Source of the DNA: CAWFLT01 sp963816795
GTDB lineage: Bacteria; Acidobacteriota; Vicinamibacteria; Vicinamibacterales; SCN-69-37
Length of the DNA: 64,000 nucleotides
Direction of reading: 5' to 3'
Assembly (NCBI GenBank): GCA_963816795.1
Contig: CAWFLT010000014.1
Coordinates: 124,001 to 188,000, forward strand
This document shows, piece by piece, positions 1-9,263 of the stretch (position 1 is the stretch's first letter; each line of letters starts with the position of its first letter). The notes beneath the pieces were generated by a model. That model was not told the origin of the DNA. It searched no databases and was given only the letters and a program-made list of their open reading frames with translations. Both the position numbers and the translations under genes were made by a program.

Positions 1-22
1 CCCTGCACACCCAGGGCGGTTT

Positions 23-97
23 TGGTTGGGGCGGGAGGATTCGAACCTCCGAATACGGGATCCAAAGTCCCGCGCCTTACCGCTTGGCCACGCCCCA
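23..97 (-). tRNA. tRNA-Gln (anticodon TTG)
   Basis: Read on the minus strand this folds as a standard cloverleaf. The 7-bp acceptor stem pairs TGGGGCG with CGCCCCA, the anticodon stem CGGGA/TCCCG carries loop CTTTGGA, and the T arm is GGAGG-TTCGAAT-CCTCC. The anticodon TTG (plus-strand bases 63-65) reads CAA, so this is glutamine. Discriminator A and a genome-encoded CCA follow (bases 26-23). It lies just downstream of ispE, an arrangement common in several bacterial phyla, where tRNA-Gln sits between ispE and prs. Confidence 0.95.
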
Positions 98-201
98 ACT
101 GTCGAACCTGATTGGCGAGGGTCGGTACTGACCGGACGGTGCACCTAGGCTCCGCGTTCCTCAGTCTGGGCGCACGTGCCCGTCGCGAACACGAAAGTCT
201 A

Positions 202-1089
202 TCACACGCCCACCCGCCGGGCCGCCTCCCGGCGGTTGATGGTCCGGGTCAGGCAGATGAGCCAGTCCGCCCGCTGGAGCTTGCGCGAGGCCACCTTGGC
301 CTGGGCCTCTGAAAACAGCCCGAAAACCGCCGACCCGCTTCCCGTCATCCCGGCCGCCGACGCGCCCTCCCGGAGGCAGGCCTCCACCATCTCCCGAATC
401 ATTGGATGGCGCCTGGCCACGGGCCCTTCCAGGTCGTTCACGAGCCGAATCGGCCCGCTTGGCCACCCGAGATCGACATCGCGCGAGGACGACGCCTCCG
501 CGGCGCCCGCGGCGCGATCCTCATCGAGCCACCGATACGCGTCGGCCGTCGACACCCCAAACGACGGCTTGATGACGACGACGCCAAGCCGGGCAGCGTC
601 GTCGACCGGGTACAGCTCATCGCCACGGCCGGTGCCGAGCGCGGTCCCGCCCTGGAGAAAGAACGGCACGTCGGCACCGAGCTCCGACGCCAACCGCGCC
701 AGCTCACGTCGAGGCCGCCGGGCTTCCCAGAGCACGTTCAGTCCGGCGAGCGTCGCGGCTGCATCGGCGCTTCCACCACCCAGCCCGGCCGCGGCCGGAA
801 TCGTCTTCTCGAGGCGCACGTGCACGTCGCGCGGATCTCCCGGGCGCCCGATCGCTCGCCACAAGAGCTCCGCGGCGCGCCAGACGAGGTTCGTGCGATC
901 GGCGGGCACGTTGGGATGGCGCGTGTCGAGAACGAACGGGCCGCGCCGGGTCGTGAACCGCAACCTGTCCGCGAGCGCGATCGATTGCATCAGCGTGCGG
1001 ACGTCGTGATAGCCGTCGTCCCGGCGCGTCGCGACGCGCAGGGTCAAGTTGATTTTTGCCGGAGGGTGAAGTGTCAGCACGCGCGACAT
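202..1089 (-). CDS. ispE: 4-diphosphocytidyl-2-C-methyl-D-erythritol kinase
   Basis: This is the GHMP-fold kinase of the non-mevalonate isoprenoid pathway, which phosphorylates CDP-methylerythritol at the 2-hydroxyl. The 295-residue product has the family start PAKINLTL, the substrate-side DGYH segment and the glycine-rich ATP loop PAAAGLGGGSADAA. A C-terminal GMTGSGSAVFGLF motif is typical of GHMP kinases. The ATG at 1089 was chosen over a longer reading because the family begins there and GGAGGAAG lies upstream. The length fits the family. The lipoprotein gene ends two bases upstream, so the two are probably co-transcribed. Confidence 0.95.
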   Translation of the reverse strand: MSRVLTLHPPAKINLTLRVATRRDDGYHDVRTLMQSIALADRLRFTTRRGPFVLDTRHPNVPADRTNLVWRAAELLWRAIGRPGDPRDVHVRLEKTIPAAAGLGGGSADAAATLAGLNVLWEARRPRRELARLASELGADVPFFLQGGTALGTGRGDELYPVDDAARLGVVVIKPSFGVSTADAYRWLDEDRAAGAAEASSSRDVDLGWPSGPIRLVNDLEGPVARRHPMIREMVEACLREGASAAGMTGSGSAVFGLFSEAQAKVASRKLQRADWLICLTRTINRREAARRVGV

Positions 1090-1091
1090 CG

Positions 1092-1907
1092 CTACTTCCT
1101 CCCAAAGGGACCGGCGGCCCTCAACTCCTCGAGGGTCATGGGGGCGGCGGCCGCCGCACCGGCTGGCGGGTCGAACACCGCCGCCTGCAGATCCGCGTTG
1201 ATCTCGAGTTGTTCGATCGTCCGCACCCGAATGCTCGACGTCTCGCTGCCGGCGACGGCGTCGATTTGAAGCGCGGTCGGGAAGGCGCTGCGCTCCCGTT
1301 CGTAGCGATGCACGGTCAGCGCGTCGAGGATCGCCGCCGTCGTCTGCCAGGCCCCAGCGCGCCGTTCGAGAAACACCGTCCCCTCGGCGGTCGTGACCGC
1401 GAGCCGCTGGCCGAAGCGCATGGCCTTTTCGACATCGAACCCGCGCACGGCGCATCCGGCGAGCACGGCCAGCAGGCGATCGGGTGACACTTTGACGCCG
1501 ACGATGGTTTCGACGATCTCGTCGGCACGCGCCGTGACGACACGGTTGTCATCGTGGAGCAGGTAGACGGCCCGTTCGGCCGTCCCCGCCAGCGTGAGGA
1601 ACGGCCGGCCGGCGCCGACGACTTGCAGGAAGATCTGCCCGCGACTCGTGAGCGCGACAATCGCCGAGATCGTGGGAAACCCCTGCCCGGCGCTTCGTCC
1701 CGACAGACGCAGCGTGGCGCTATAGGTCCGGACGTCGCGACACGCTTTGGTCGCCTCGGCCCACGCGGGTCCGGCATCGAGCGCCGGCTCACCCGGACCG
1801 GCCGGCGCGACGAACGCACTCGTGCCGCACGCAGCGACGCCGAGACACACCACAAGCACGCAAGCCTTCAACACGAAGGACACGAAGTTCACGAAGACAC
1901 GACTCAC
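1092..1907 (-). CDS. predicted lipoprotein, LolB-like in size and context
   Basis: A 271-residue product opens with a hydrophobic signal and a lipobox (LGVAAC), so it should be lipidated and membrane-anchored on the periplasmic side. The body is beta-rich with the LolB-like phrase YSATLRLSGR, and it sits directly before ispE as lolB often does. I therefore suspect an outer-membrane lipoprotein-sorting or related role, without a firm motif. The GTG start at 1907 overlaps the TGA of the upstream TPR gene (GTGA). Its first codons lie in a degenerate 9-bp tandem repeat (TTCGTGAAC / TTCGTGTCC), so the first 10-12 residues are unusual and a later GTG start is possible. Confidence 0.6.
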   Translation of the reverse strand: MSRVFVNFVSFVLKACVLVVCLGVAACGTSAFVAPAGPGEPALDAGPAWAEATKACRDVRTYSATLRLSGRSAGQGFPTISAIVALTSRGQIFLQVVGAGRPFLTLAGTAERAVYLLHDDNRVVTARADEIVETIVGVKVSPDRLLAVLAGCAVRGFDVEKAMRFGQRLAVTTAEGTVFLERRAGAWQTTAAILDALTVHRYERERSAFPTALQIDAVAGSETSSIRVRTIEQLEINADLQAAVFDPPAGAAAAAPMTLEELRAAGPFGRK

Positions 1908-3107
1908 TTGCCCGCGAGTTCTCGCGCCCGGTCCCGCTTCCTGGTCACCGCCGCAACGTCGATGCCTTCTTTGTCGCCGGTGAGTGCGCGGTCGAACGCG
2001 GTGACGGCCTCGCGATAGCGCTTCATTTGGACGTAGAGGTCGCCGAGCTGATCTTGAATCACCGATGCCAGATCTTCTTCGCGCCCAGCGGAGGCACGCG
2101 CTTCGAGCGCCGCCGCCGCGCCCCGAAGATCGCCTCGGACCGCCGCGCGCGCCCGAGAGGGCGAGCGCGGCGCGCGCGTCTTCCGGATCGATCTCGGCAA
2201 TCCGCCTGGCCGCGGCCTCGGCAGCCTCGGCGTTGCCGGACTGCTGCTCGACCTGCGCGAGGAGGTACCACGCCGAGAGGTCACGCGGCGTCTCGCGGGT
2301 AATGGCGACGAGCTCGCGGCGGCCGGCGTCGACGGCGCCGGCGTTGACCAGCGCCGTCGCGTAGCGTGCGCGATACGATCGCGCGCGTGGGCCGAGCTTG
2401 ACCAGATCGCCCCACGCCGTCGCCGCGTCGCTCCAGCGGTCGGCGCGTTCGAACAGATCCGCCAGCCAGGCCCGCGCCCGCAACTGATCCGGATCCTCCC
2501 GAATCACGTCCTCGAGCTGCCGCACCGCGTCGGCGATGCGACCCGCGCCTTCGTACGCCTCCGCGAGCAACAGCATGGCTTCCGTATAGTCCGGCTGGCT
2601 GACGAGAAACGCGCGAAGCGTCGTGATGGCCTTGTCGAACTGCTTGCCCTGCACGTACATCGCGCCAAGCGCCAGTTCGACACCCGGATCCATCCGTCCG
2701 TCCGAGAGCGTCCGTTCGAAATGGTCGATGGCCTGCGCCACCAGCGCGTCGGGAGAGGTGCCGGGCGGCGGCCGCTCCGCCATCGCGGCCTGCACGAATC
2801 CGAGAATCCGGTGAGCGAGGCGGTTGCCGGGATCAATCTTGAGCGCCGCCTCGGCCTCCGCCACGGCCTCGGCCGCGCGATTCTGCCGGGCGTAGAGACT
2901 GGCGAGCTCCGCCCGGATTTCAGCCGAGGCCGGCGACAGGTCCAGTGCCGATCGATACGCCTTGATGGCGCCGGCGATGTCGCGCTCGCCCTCGAGGATC
3001 CGCCCTTCGATGAAGAGGTAATACGCGCGCGCCGTCACCTCGCTCGGCGGCGCCGGCGGTGCTCCCTGCCACGCGAGAAAAACGGCGAGCAGCGCGCTCG
3101 AAAACAT
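1904..3107 (-). CDS. tetratricopeptide repeat protein (frameshifted)
   Basis: The product is about 400 residues: an N-terminal hydrophobic signal (SSALLAVFLAWQG) followed by successive TPR helices from about residue 25 to the end, with repeated alanine, leucine, tyrosine and proline positions such as AIKAYRSALDLSPASAEIRAELASLYA. It is probably a periplasmic or membrane-attached scaffold for protein interactions. The reading frame changes near 2150 in a GC-only run; before it the product reads DPEDARAALAL and after it RAAVRGDLRGAAAALEA, both TPR-like. The natural stop overlaps the lipoprotein GTG. The start ATG at 3107 is divergent from the gene at 3129. Confidence 0.75.
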
Positions 3108-3128
3108 GTGATCTACTATAGTCCCTCC

Positions 3129-3299
3129 ATGGCCGTGGACCCTGCGCTGCTCGAGATCCTCGTCTGTCCGGAATGCAAGACGCCCGTACGTCTCGTCAAG
3201 GACGGCACCGGCTTGCGCTGTGACAAGTGTCATCGCGTGTATCCGATCAAAGACGACATCCCGGTCATGCTTCTTGACGAAGCGACGGTCGAGGACTGA
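3129..3299 (+). CDS. Trm112 family zinc-ribbon protein
   Basis: A 56-residue protein of the Trm112/UPF0434 (YcaR) family. It has CPEC near residue 13 and CDKC near residue 32, a zinc ribbon, followed by the conserved YPIKDDIPVMLLDEA segment. Family members act as small partners of methyltransferases or are found beside lipid A and LPS genes. Here it lies 18 bases before an LPS-type heptosyltransferase gene, with which it may be co-transcribed. The ATG at 3129 is the only sensible start. Its role in this organism is not known. Confidence 0.9.
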   Translation: MAVDPALLEILVCPECKTPVRLVKDGTGLRCDKCHRVYPIKDDIPVMLLDEATVED

Positions 3300-3317
3300 C
3301 GAGCCCGACGTGATGGC

Positions 3318-4420
3318 GTGACGATCCTGCTGGTCCGGCTGCGGCTGATTGGCGACGTGGTTTTCACGACGCCGTTCGTCCGCGAGCTCCGGCGGCGTTA
3401 TCCCGCCGCTCGCATGGTCTATGTGGTCGAAACCGGCGCCGCTCCGGTGGTCCGCGGCAATCCTCATCTTGACGAGGTGATCACGATCGCCCACTCGCGT
3501 GGCTGGCGGCGCCTGCGCGACGACTTCCGCCTGGCGCGCCGGCTCCGGCGCGAGCGATTCGACCTGGCCGTCGACCTGCACGGCGGGCCGCGCAGCGCGT
3601 GGTTGAGCTGGGCCTCCGGAGCGCCCGTGCGCGTCGGATACGACATCACGGGGCGCACCTGGATGTACACGCGCCGCGTGCACCGGCCTCGGGAGTTGCG
3701 CCCGCGGCACTCGGTCGAGAATCAGTGGGACCTGTTGCCGGCGATCGACGCGACGTTCACGACGCCCGCCGATCCCGAGCGCGATGCCGTGGAAATGGCC
3801 GTCAGTGCCGAAGCGATCGCGACGATCGATCGACGCCTGGCCGCGGCCGGCGTCTCGGCGGGAGACAGTCTCGTGATGCTGCACGTGAGCGCCGGCAATC
3901 CTTTTCGGCGATGGCCGGAATCGTCGTTCGCCGAGCTCGCGGCAGGCCTGTCGGCCGGCGCGCCCAGGCCGATGGGTGTTCGTCACCAGCGGCCCATCCG
4001 ACCACGCGGCCGCCGCGCGCGTCGTCGCCGACGCGAAGCAACGCGCCAGCGGCCAGCGCCGCGCGCATCGTCGACGCCGAAGGCTGGTCGCTCGAGGAAC
4101 TGCGCGCGGCGGTCGACCGCGCGGCGCTCTTCATCGGCGGTGACAGCGGTCCGCTGCACATTGCCGCCACGTCGCGCGTGCCGATCGTCGGTCTCTACGG
4201 TCCGACGCTCCCCGAACGTTCGGCGCCGTGGCGATCGCCACGATTGCTGACCGTCTCAGTGGATGCCGGCGCCCTGCCCTGCCGCCCATGCGATCAGCGC
4301 GTCTGCGTCACCGCGGATTTCCGGTGCTTGTCGGGGATTCCTGCGTCGCACGTGCTTCGCGAGGCCGAGCGACTGTTGGCGGAGCAGATGACCACGCCAT
4401 CCCCGGTCTCCGGATCGTGA
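3318..4420 (+). CDS. glycosyltransferase family 9 (ADP-heptose:LPS heptosyltransferase-like), frameshifted
   Basis: A GT9 protein of about 367 residues, predicted to add heptose to the lipid A core on the cytoplasmic face of the inner membrane. The N-terminal half carries ILLVRLRLIGDVVFTTPF, typical of WaaF/WaaC enzymes. The C-terminal half carries GGDSGPLHIAA and VPIVGLYGPT, the nucleotide-sugar-binding signature of the family. The frame changes near 3965 and again near 4060; the short middle part (RWVFVTSGPSDHAAAARVVADA) is still recognisably GT9. The GTG start at 3318 is used. The stop overlaps the ATG of the next gene by one base (TGATG). Confidence 0.82.
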
Positions 4421-6380
4421 TGCCACATCGCCGGATTCGCCAGGTGTCGCTCGCCGCGACGATCGCCGCCGCCCTCTGGACGGCCTATCTGGTCTTTGTC
4501 GGCGGCTTCGATCTGCCGATCGGCCGGTCACGTGTTTTCGAGCCACGAACCATTGCGCCCGATCCTGTGGGGCAGCCTCACGCTCGCGGTGTTCGTGTGG
4601 GCGAACGGCGTCGACCGCACGGCGGGTACGTGGGCGCGAGCGCTCGGCCGGCCTGCCCCACGGCCTCATCGCCGCCGGACTCGCGCTGTCGACGTTCGTC
4701 ATCGGCGTCGTCTACGCCTCGACGGTCGCGACGGCCTCTGACTCCTATGGATACGTGAGCCAGGCGGACCTGTGGATCGACGGCACGCTGAAAATCGCCC
4801 AGCCGTGGGCGGCGCAGGCGCCATGGCCCGAACCTCAGTGGTCGTTCACTCCTCTCGGCTACAAGCCATCGCCTAATGCCGATGAGTGGAGCCTCGTCCC
4901 GATCTACTCGCCCGGCCTGCCCCTTCTGATGGCCGGCGCAAAGCTGGTGGGCGGACAGGCAGCGATGTTCTTGTGGGTACCGCTCTTCGGTGCCGCGCTG
5001 GTGTTCGCGACGTACGGGATCGGCCGTCAGCTCGGGTCGAGCGCAGCCGGGCTCGTGGCGGCTTGGCTGGTGATGGCGAGCCCGACTTACTTGTTCATGC
5101 TTGCGCTGCCGATGATCGATGTCCCGGTCGCAGCGCTATGGACCGTCGCGTTCCTGTTCCTCTTGCGCGGGAACACCGTCTTAGTTGCGAATGGGGCCCT
5201 GGCCTCCGCCAAGGCTTCGGCCCAGCGCGCCGAAGCGCCTTCGGCGCGAAGGCGGCCACCCCCATTCGCGCGACCTCCGCGCGCTCCGCACCGCGCTGCG
5301 GTCGTCAACGCGCTGCTCGCCGGTCTGACGACCGCGCTCGCGCTGGTGGTCCGGCCGAACTTGCTGCCGCTCGCAGGTGTCCTGGGTGTCTGGCTGCTTC
5401 TCGATCTGTGGTGGCGGCGCGAGGATGCGCTGCAGACGCGTGTCACGCGGCTCGGTCTGTACACGGTGTGCGTCGCGTCGGCATCGGTCGCGATCGCGAT
5501 GCTCTTCGTGTACTGGTACGGGTCGCCGCTTCAGTCCGGCTACGGCGGCCTCGACGTCCTGTTCGCCTGGTCGAACGTCGTCCCGAACCTTCGCAAGTAC
5601 CTCGGCTGGCTCGTCGAGACCCAAACCATCTTCGCCCTGGCCGGACTGCTCGCCGTGCTCGTGCCGCTGCCGCGCCTCTGGCCCGGAACGCCCGATCGCC
5701 GGGTCTTCGTCGTCATCGGGCTCTTTATCGCCGTGCTGTGGGCGGAGTACTGCATCTACCTCGGTTTCGACGCGTGGTGGTTCCTGAGGTTTCTGCTCCC
5801 GGCCTGGCCGTTCATGATGCTCGGCCTCGCCGCCCTGCTCCTTGCTGTCGCGCGGCGCGGCGCGTTCGGTTTTGTCGTCGTCACCTGGCTGGTCGTCGTG
5901 CTCGGGGCGTACACCTTCGACATCGGTCAGGCGCGTGGCGCGTTCACGCTCCGGCAGTCGGACCGGCAATACGTCGCGGCCGCGCAATTGACGCGATCGA
6001 TGACCCCCGAGAACAGCGTCGTGTTCACGCTCCTCCACAGCGGATCGGTGCGCTACTACGGTGGGCGGATGACGATGCGGTTCGACCTCCTGGACAAGGA
6101 GTGGCTCGACCGTGCCGTCGCCTGGCTCGCCGATCGCGGTATCGCCAGCTACGTGCTCCTCGATGGTCCGGAGGCCGACGACTTCCGCGCGCGCTTCGCG
6201 TCGCAACAGTTGGTTCGGCGGATCGACGATCCTGCCGTGTTCACGATCAAGGGACCGCCCGCGCTCGAGCTCTATGCACTCTCTTCGCCGGCGCCCGCCG
6301 CGACTGCCATGCCTGTGGTTGACTGGAAAGCATTGCGCTCGATGCCCCCAGTGGAGGCGCCGCGCCTTGTGTTCCGCTGA
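4420..6380 (+). CDS. GT39/PMT-like integral membrane glycosyltransferase (frameshifted)
   Basis: A polytopic membrane protein of about 650 residues, resembling the dolichyl-/undecaprenyl-phosphate sugar transferases that act on the periplasmic side. It has many hydrophobic spans, an early acidic loop (YVSQADLWIDG) and a soluble C-terminal part. The ATG at 4420 overlaps the preceding stop. Frame changes near 4540 and 4650 separate the first 80 residues from the rest. A hydrophilic Ala/Arg/Pro-rich stretch at about 5185-5310 interrupts two membrane spans and coincides with a palindromic DNA segment (listed separately). Substrate and acceptor are unknown. Confidence 0.65.
5201..5257. repeat. in-frame palindromic insertion in a membrane-protein gene
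   Basis: The segment holds an imperfect inverted repeat. GCTTCGGC at 5214-5221 pairs with GCCGAAGC at 5229-5236 around a 7-base loop, and outer arms beginning GGCCTCCGCC and ending GGCGGCC extend it. A second small palindrome (GCGCCTTCGGCGC) lies at 5236-5248. It is translated as an Ala/Arg-rich linker between two hydrophobic segments, which is unlike the rest of the protein, so I read it as a captured REP/MITE-like element. Confidence 0.5.
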
Positions 6381-6398
6381 GATTCTGGATAGCGTCTT

Positions 6399-7599
6399 GT
6401 GGCCGTGACCGCGCGTTTGTCGTCTCTCGAGCGAACCGGATTCGTCCTCGTCGCGGCGTGCCTGGGAGTCGTGCAGCTGCGGTTGCTGGTTGCGCAGGTG
6501 CTGTTCGGGCTGGCGGCGTTGCTCTGGCTGTACATCGTGGTTCGTGAGGGACGCGTCTGGACGTTGCCGCGCTTCTTCGTGCCGCTCGTGATCTACGCGG
6601 GTTTGACCCTGGCGAGCGCCGCCGCGTCCGGCAACCCGGTCGAGAGTTTCATCGATTCCAAGCAACTGCTGCTCTTCCTGATGGTCCCGATCGTGATGCG
6701 CTTTGCGACGGGGCCGCGCGCCGCGAAGGTCATCGATGTCGTGATCGCGATGGGATGCGGCCGGTGCCCTGGTTGGGATCGTCCAGGTCGCGATCTTCGG
6801 CTATGGCGAGCTCGACAAGCGGCCGGTCGGGCTGCTGAGCCATTACATGACCTTTTCGGGCGTGCTGATGCTGGTCGTGTGCGCAGCGGTGGCGCGATTG
6901 CTGTTTTACCCGAAGGAGTGGGTGTGGCCGGCGATTGCCGTCCCCGCGCTGCTGGTCGCGCTCGTGATGACGCAGGCGCGCAATGCGTGGATCGGGACCT
7001 TTGTGGCGCTGTGCTGCCTGCTGACGATCCGCAACTGGCGCCTGGTTGTGGTGGTCCCGGTCCTGGCCGCGATCGCCCTCGCCGTCGCGCCGGCGAGCAT
7101 TCGCGATCGCGCCTTCTCGATCTTCGAAGCGAAGGACGCGGCGAGCCGCGACCGCCTGGCGATGCTCTCGATGGGCGTCGCGATGGTACGCGACCATCCG
7201 ATCTTCGGCGTCGGTCCGGAACGGGTGAACGACGAATACACGAAATACCGGCCGCGCACTGCCGTCAACCCGACCAACCCGCATCTGCACAACGTGCCGG
7301 CGCAAATCGCCGCTGAACGCGGTCTGCCGGCACTGGCGGTCTGGATCGTGTTCGTCGGGATCGCGCTGTGGGACCTCTACTGGCAGTCGCGCAGAGGTCC
7401 CGCACAGTCGGTGGCGGCCGCTGGGTTTGCGGCCGTCGTCGCCATGCTCTTCGCCGGGCTGTTCGAATACAACTTCGGGGACTCAGAATTCCTGATGCTG
7501 CTGCTTGGCATCATGACCCTGCCCGAGGCTGCCCGGCTCGCTCCGCTCCTGCGCACCGATTCGTCACCAGCACCACATCCGGTGGCGGCTCGCGGCTGA
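6399..7599 (+). CDS. O-antigen ligase / polymerase (WaaL/Wzy_C family), frameshifted
   Basis: A membrane protein of about 400 residues with roughly ten hydrophobic spans. The large loop contains DHPIFGVGPERV and NPTNPHLHNVPAQIAAERG, the Wzy_C/O-antigen ligase signature; the histidine pair is the part considered catalytic in WaaL. It would join undecaprenyl-linked O-chains to lipid A core in the periplasm. Translation starts at the GTG at 6399, and the frame changes near 6760. The last 89 bases overlap the end of the convergent gene on the minus strand. Confidence 0.85.
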
Positions 7600-9187
7600 A
7601 CAGGTTCGCGATCCTGACGCGGTCGAACGGAAAGATCGTCCGCTTGATGGCGACACAGGCCGCTGGCGCTCGCAGCCGGAGCGCCTCCCATTCCGCACCG
7701 CCAGTCAGAATCCACACTTCGCCGGTGCCCGCGAGCCAGGTGGCGGCCTGGTCGAGCGAAACCTCCGTCATGGTTCGGTTGGCGTAGTACACGAGGCTCG
7801 GCAGCATCATGTTCAGCGAGCCGAGCGGGCTCCCGGGTGAGGCCCGGGCCTGCAGCACGGCAGCGATCGGCGGCACCGGCTTCGACGACTCGGCCAGCGG
7901 CAGGACCCGGGCGACCAGCAGGTAGTTGAACGCGACAAACGCCGCCGCAAACGTGAGGACGGCGGCCGGAAACCGCCGCACGATCACGAACGCGAGGCCG
8001 CCGATCCCCGCCACCGCGAGCACACCGGCAACAATCAACGCATCGGCAATCGCATACGGTCCGGTGCGCAGCGTCGTCGCCACGAGGATCGCCAGCGCGA
8101 GACAGATGACACAGACGGCGGCGAAGAGCGCTCGCAGCACCAGATTCGTGCGGCCGAATCCGCTCCGGATCAGCGCCTCGGCGATCAGCGCCGCGGCGGC
8201 CGGCACGACGGGCAGGATATAGAGATCCTCCTTGCTCGCCGACGTCGAGAAGAACACGACGATGACGGCGATCCAGATCCAGAGCAGGCGGCGAATGGCG
8301 GCTGAGGCGTCGCGGACGGTACCGGGATCGCGACGCCAGGCCGTCGCCATCGGAACGAGCAGCAGCGGCGCCCACGGCATCAGCAGGTCAGCGAACAGGA
8401 CGGTCAGCAGGAACCAGAACGGCCGCTCGCCGGTCATCGCGCTGCGGTATCGCTCGAGATTCTCGACGCCGATGAACGCCCAGAACGGCTCGGCGCCCCA
8501 ACGACCGGTGACGGCGGCAATCCACGGCACGACGATGACCGCGATGATCAGGACACCCGGAACGATCAGGAGCCGCTTGAGGTCGGCGAGGCGCCGTTCC
8601 CACACGAGCCAGATCACGCACGCCAGCGCCGGCAGCACGATCGCCACCGGACCCTTCGTCAGGACGCCCAGGCCGAGCGCGACGTACATGAGCAGCAGCC
8701 AGCGCCGGCGCTGCTCGGGATGACGCTCGGCGAGGACGAAACACGCGAGCGCGAGAGACATGAAGGCAGTCAGGCCGACGTCGATGAGGATCCGGCGCGA
8801 AAAGAACACGACACGTGGCGCCGTGGCGACGATGAGCGCCGCCCAGAGACCGGTGGCGCTCGAGCGTAAGGCGCGGCCAATCAGGAACGCCGAGAGGACA
8901 ATCGCCAGGCCGGCGATGGCAATGGCGATGCGCTCGACGCCGACCGAGATGCCGAACAGGTGATAGAGACCGGCGACGATCCAGTAACTGAGGACCGGTT
9001 TGTTGAGCCGCTCGGCGCCGTTGAACATCGGCGTGATGTAGTCGCCGGTGAGGACCATCTGTCTAGGGGTCTCGACATAAAACGCCTCGTTCGCGTCCCA
9101 GATCGAGTTGGCGCCGAGGAAAATCAGGAAAACGGGCAGCGCGATCCACAGGAGGGGGACGGGCCTGTTTTCCACAGAATCAGACAA
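7511..9187 (-). CDS. GT39-family (ArnT/PMT-like) membrane glycosyltransferase
   Basis: A 558-residue membrane protein with an intact frame. The early acidic motif SIWDANEAFYVETPRQM corresponds to the catalytic first periplasmic loop of ArnT/PMT enzymes, and it is followed by FNGAERLNKPVLSYW and about eleven hydrophobic spans. Such enzymes transfer a sugar from a polyprenyl phosphate donor to lipid A or glycans in the periplasm. The best open start is TTG at 9187, with GTG at 9172 as an alternative. Both lie inside the palindromic element at 9155-9263, so that element supplies the start region. Acceptor unknown. Confidence 0.8.
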   Translation of the reverse strand: MSDSVENRPVPLLWIALPVFLIFLGANSIWDANEAFYVETPRQMVLTGDYITPMFNGAERLNKPVLSYWIVAGLYHLFGISVGVERIAIAIAGLAIVLSAFLIGRALRSSATGLWAALIVATAPRVVFFSRRILIDVGLTAFMSLALACFVLAERHPEQRRRWLLLMYVALGLGVLTKGPVAIVLPALACVIWLVWERRLADLKRLLIVPGVLIIAVIVVPWIAAVTGRWGAEPFWAFIGVENLERYRSAMTGERPFWFLLTVLFADLLMPWAPLLLVPMATAWRRDPGTVRDASAAIRRLLWIWIAVIVVFFSTSASKEDLYILPVVPAAAALIAEALIRSGFGRTNLVLRALFAAVCVICLALAILVATTLRTGPYAIADALIVAGVLAVAGIGGLAFVIVRRFPAAVLTFAAAFVAFNYLLVARVLPLAESSKPVPPIAAVLQARASPGSPLGSLNMMLPSLVYYANRTMTEVSLDQAATWLAGTGEVWILTGGAEWEALRLRAPAACVAIKRTIFPFDRVRIANLFSREPPPDVVLVTNRCAGAERAGQPRAGS

Positions 9188-9263
9188 TTCGGGGACAGGC
9201 CTCGCGCCCGGCGGGAGGCCTGTCCCCGAATTGGCCGAAACTGTGGAAAACAGGCCCGTCCCC
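9155..9263. repeat. nested palindromic element (REP/MITE-like)
   Basis: Two perfect inverted repeats are nested. The outer 23-bp arms are at 9155-9177 and 9241-9263 (GGGGACGGGCCTGTTTTCCA begins the left arm). The inner 18-bp arms are at 9185-9202 and 9216-9233 (CAATTCGGGGACAGGCCT) around a 13-base GC loop. The element fills the purH-to-GT39 gap, touching the purH stop and the GT39 start. GGGGACAG-type palindromes recall REP elements mobilised by RAYT transposases, but no such transposase is in the window. Confidence 0.85.

Noticed and set aside
1092..3986. A single 964-residue frame covering the lipoprotein, TPR region and antisense of plus-strand genes
   Set aside because: The TPR frame shift and the GTGA overlap at 1907-1904 show two separate genes, and the upstream part is antisense to Trm112 and the GT9 gene.
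5181..6665. 494-residue minus-strand ORF opposite the GT39-like gene
   Set aside because: Shadow of the plus-strand gene: rich in Arg, Glu and His, no domain, and no start signal.
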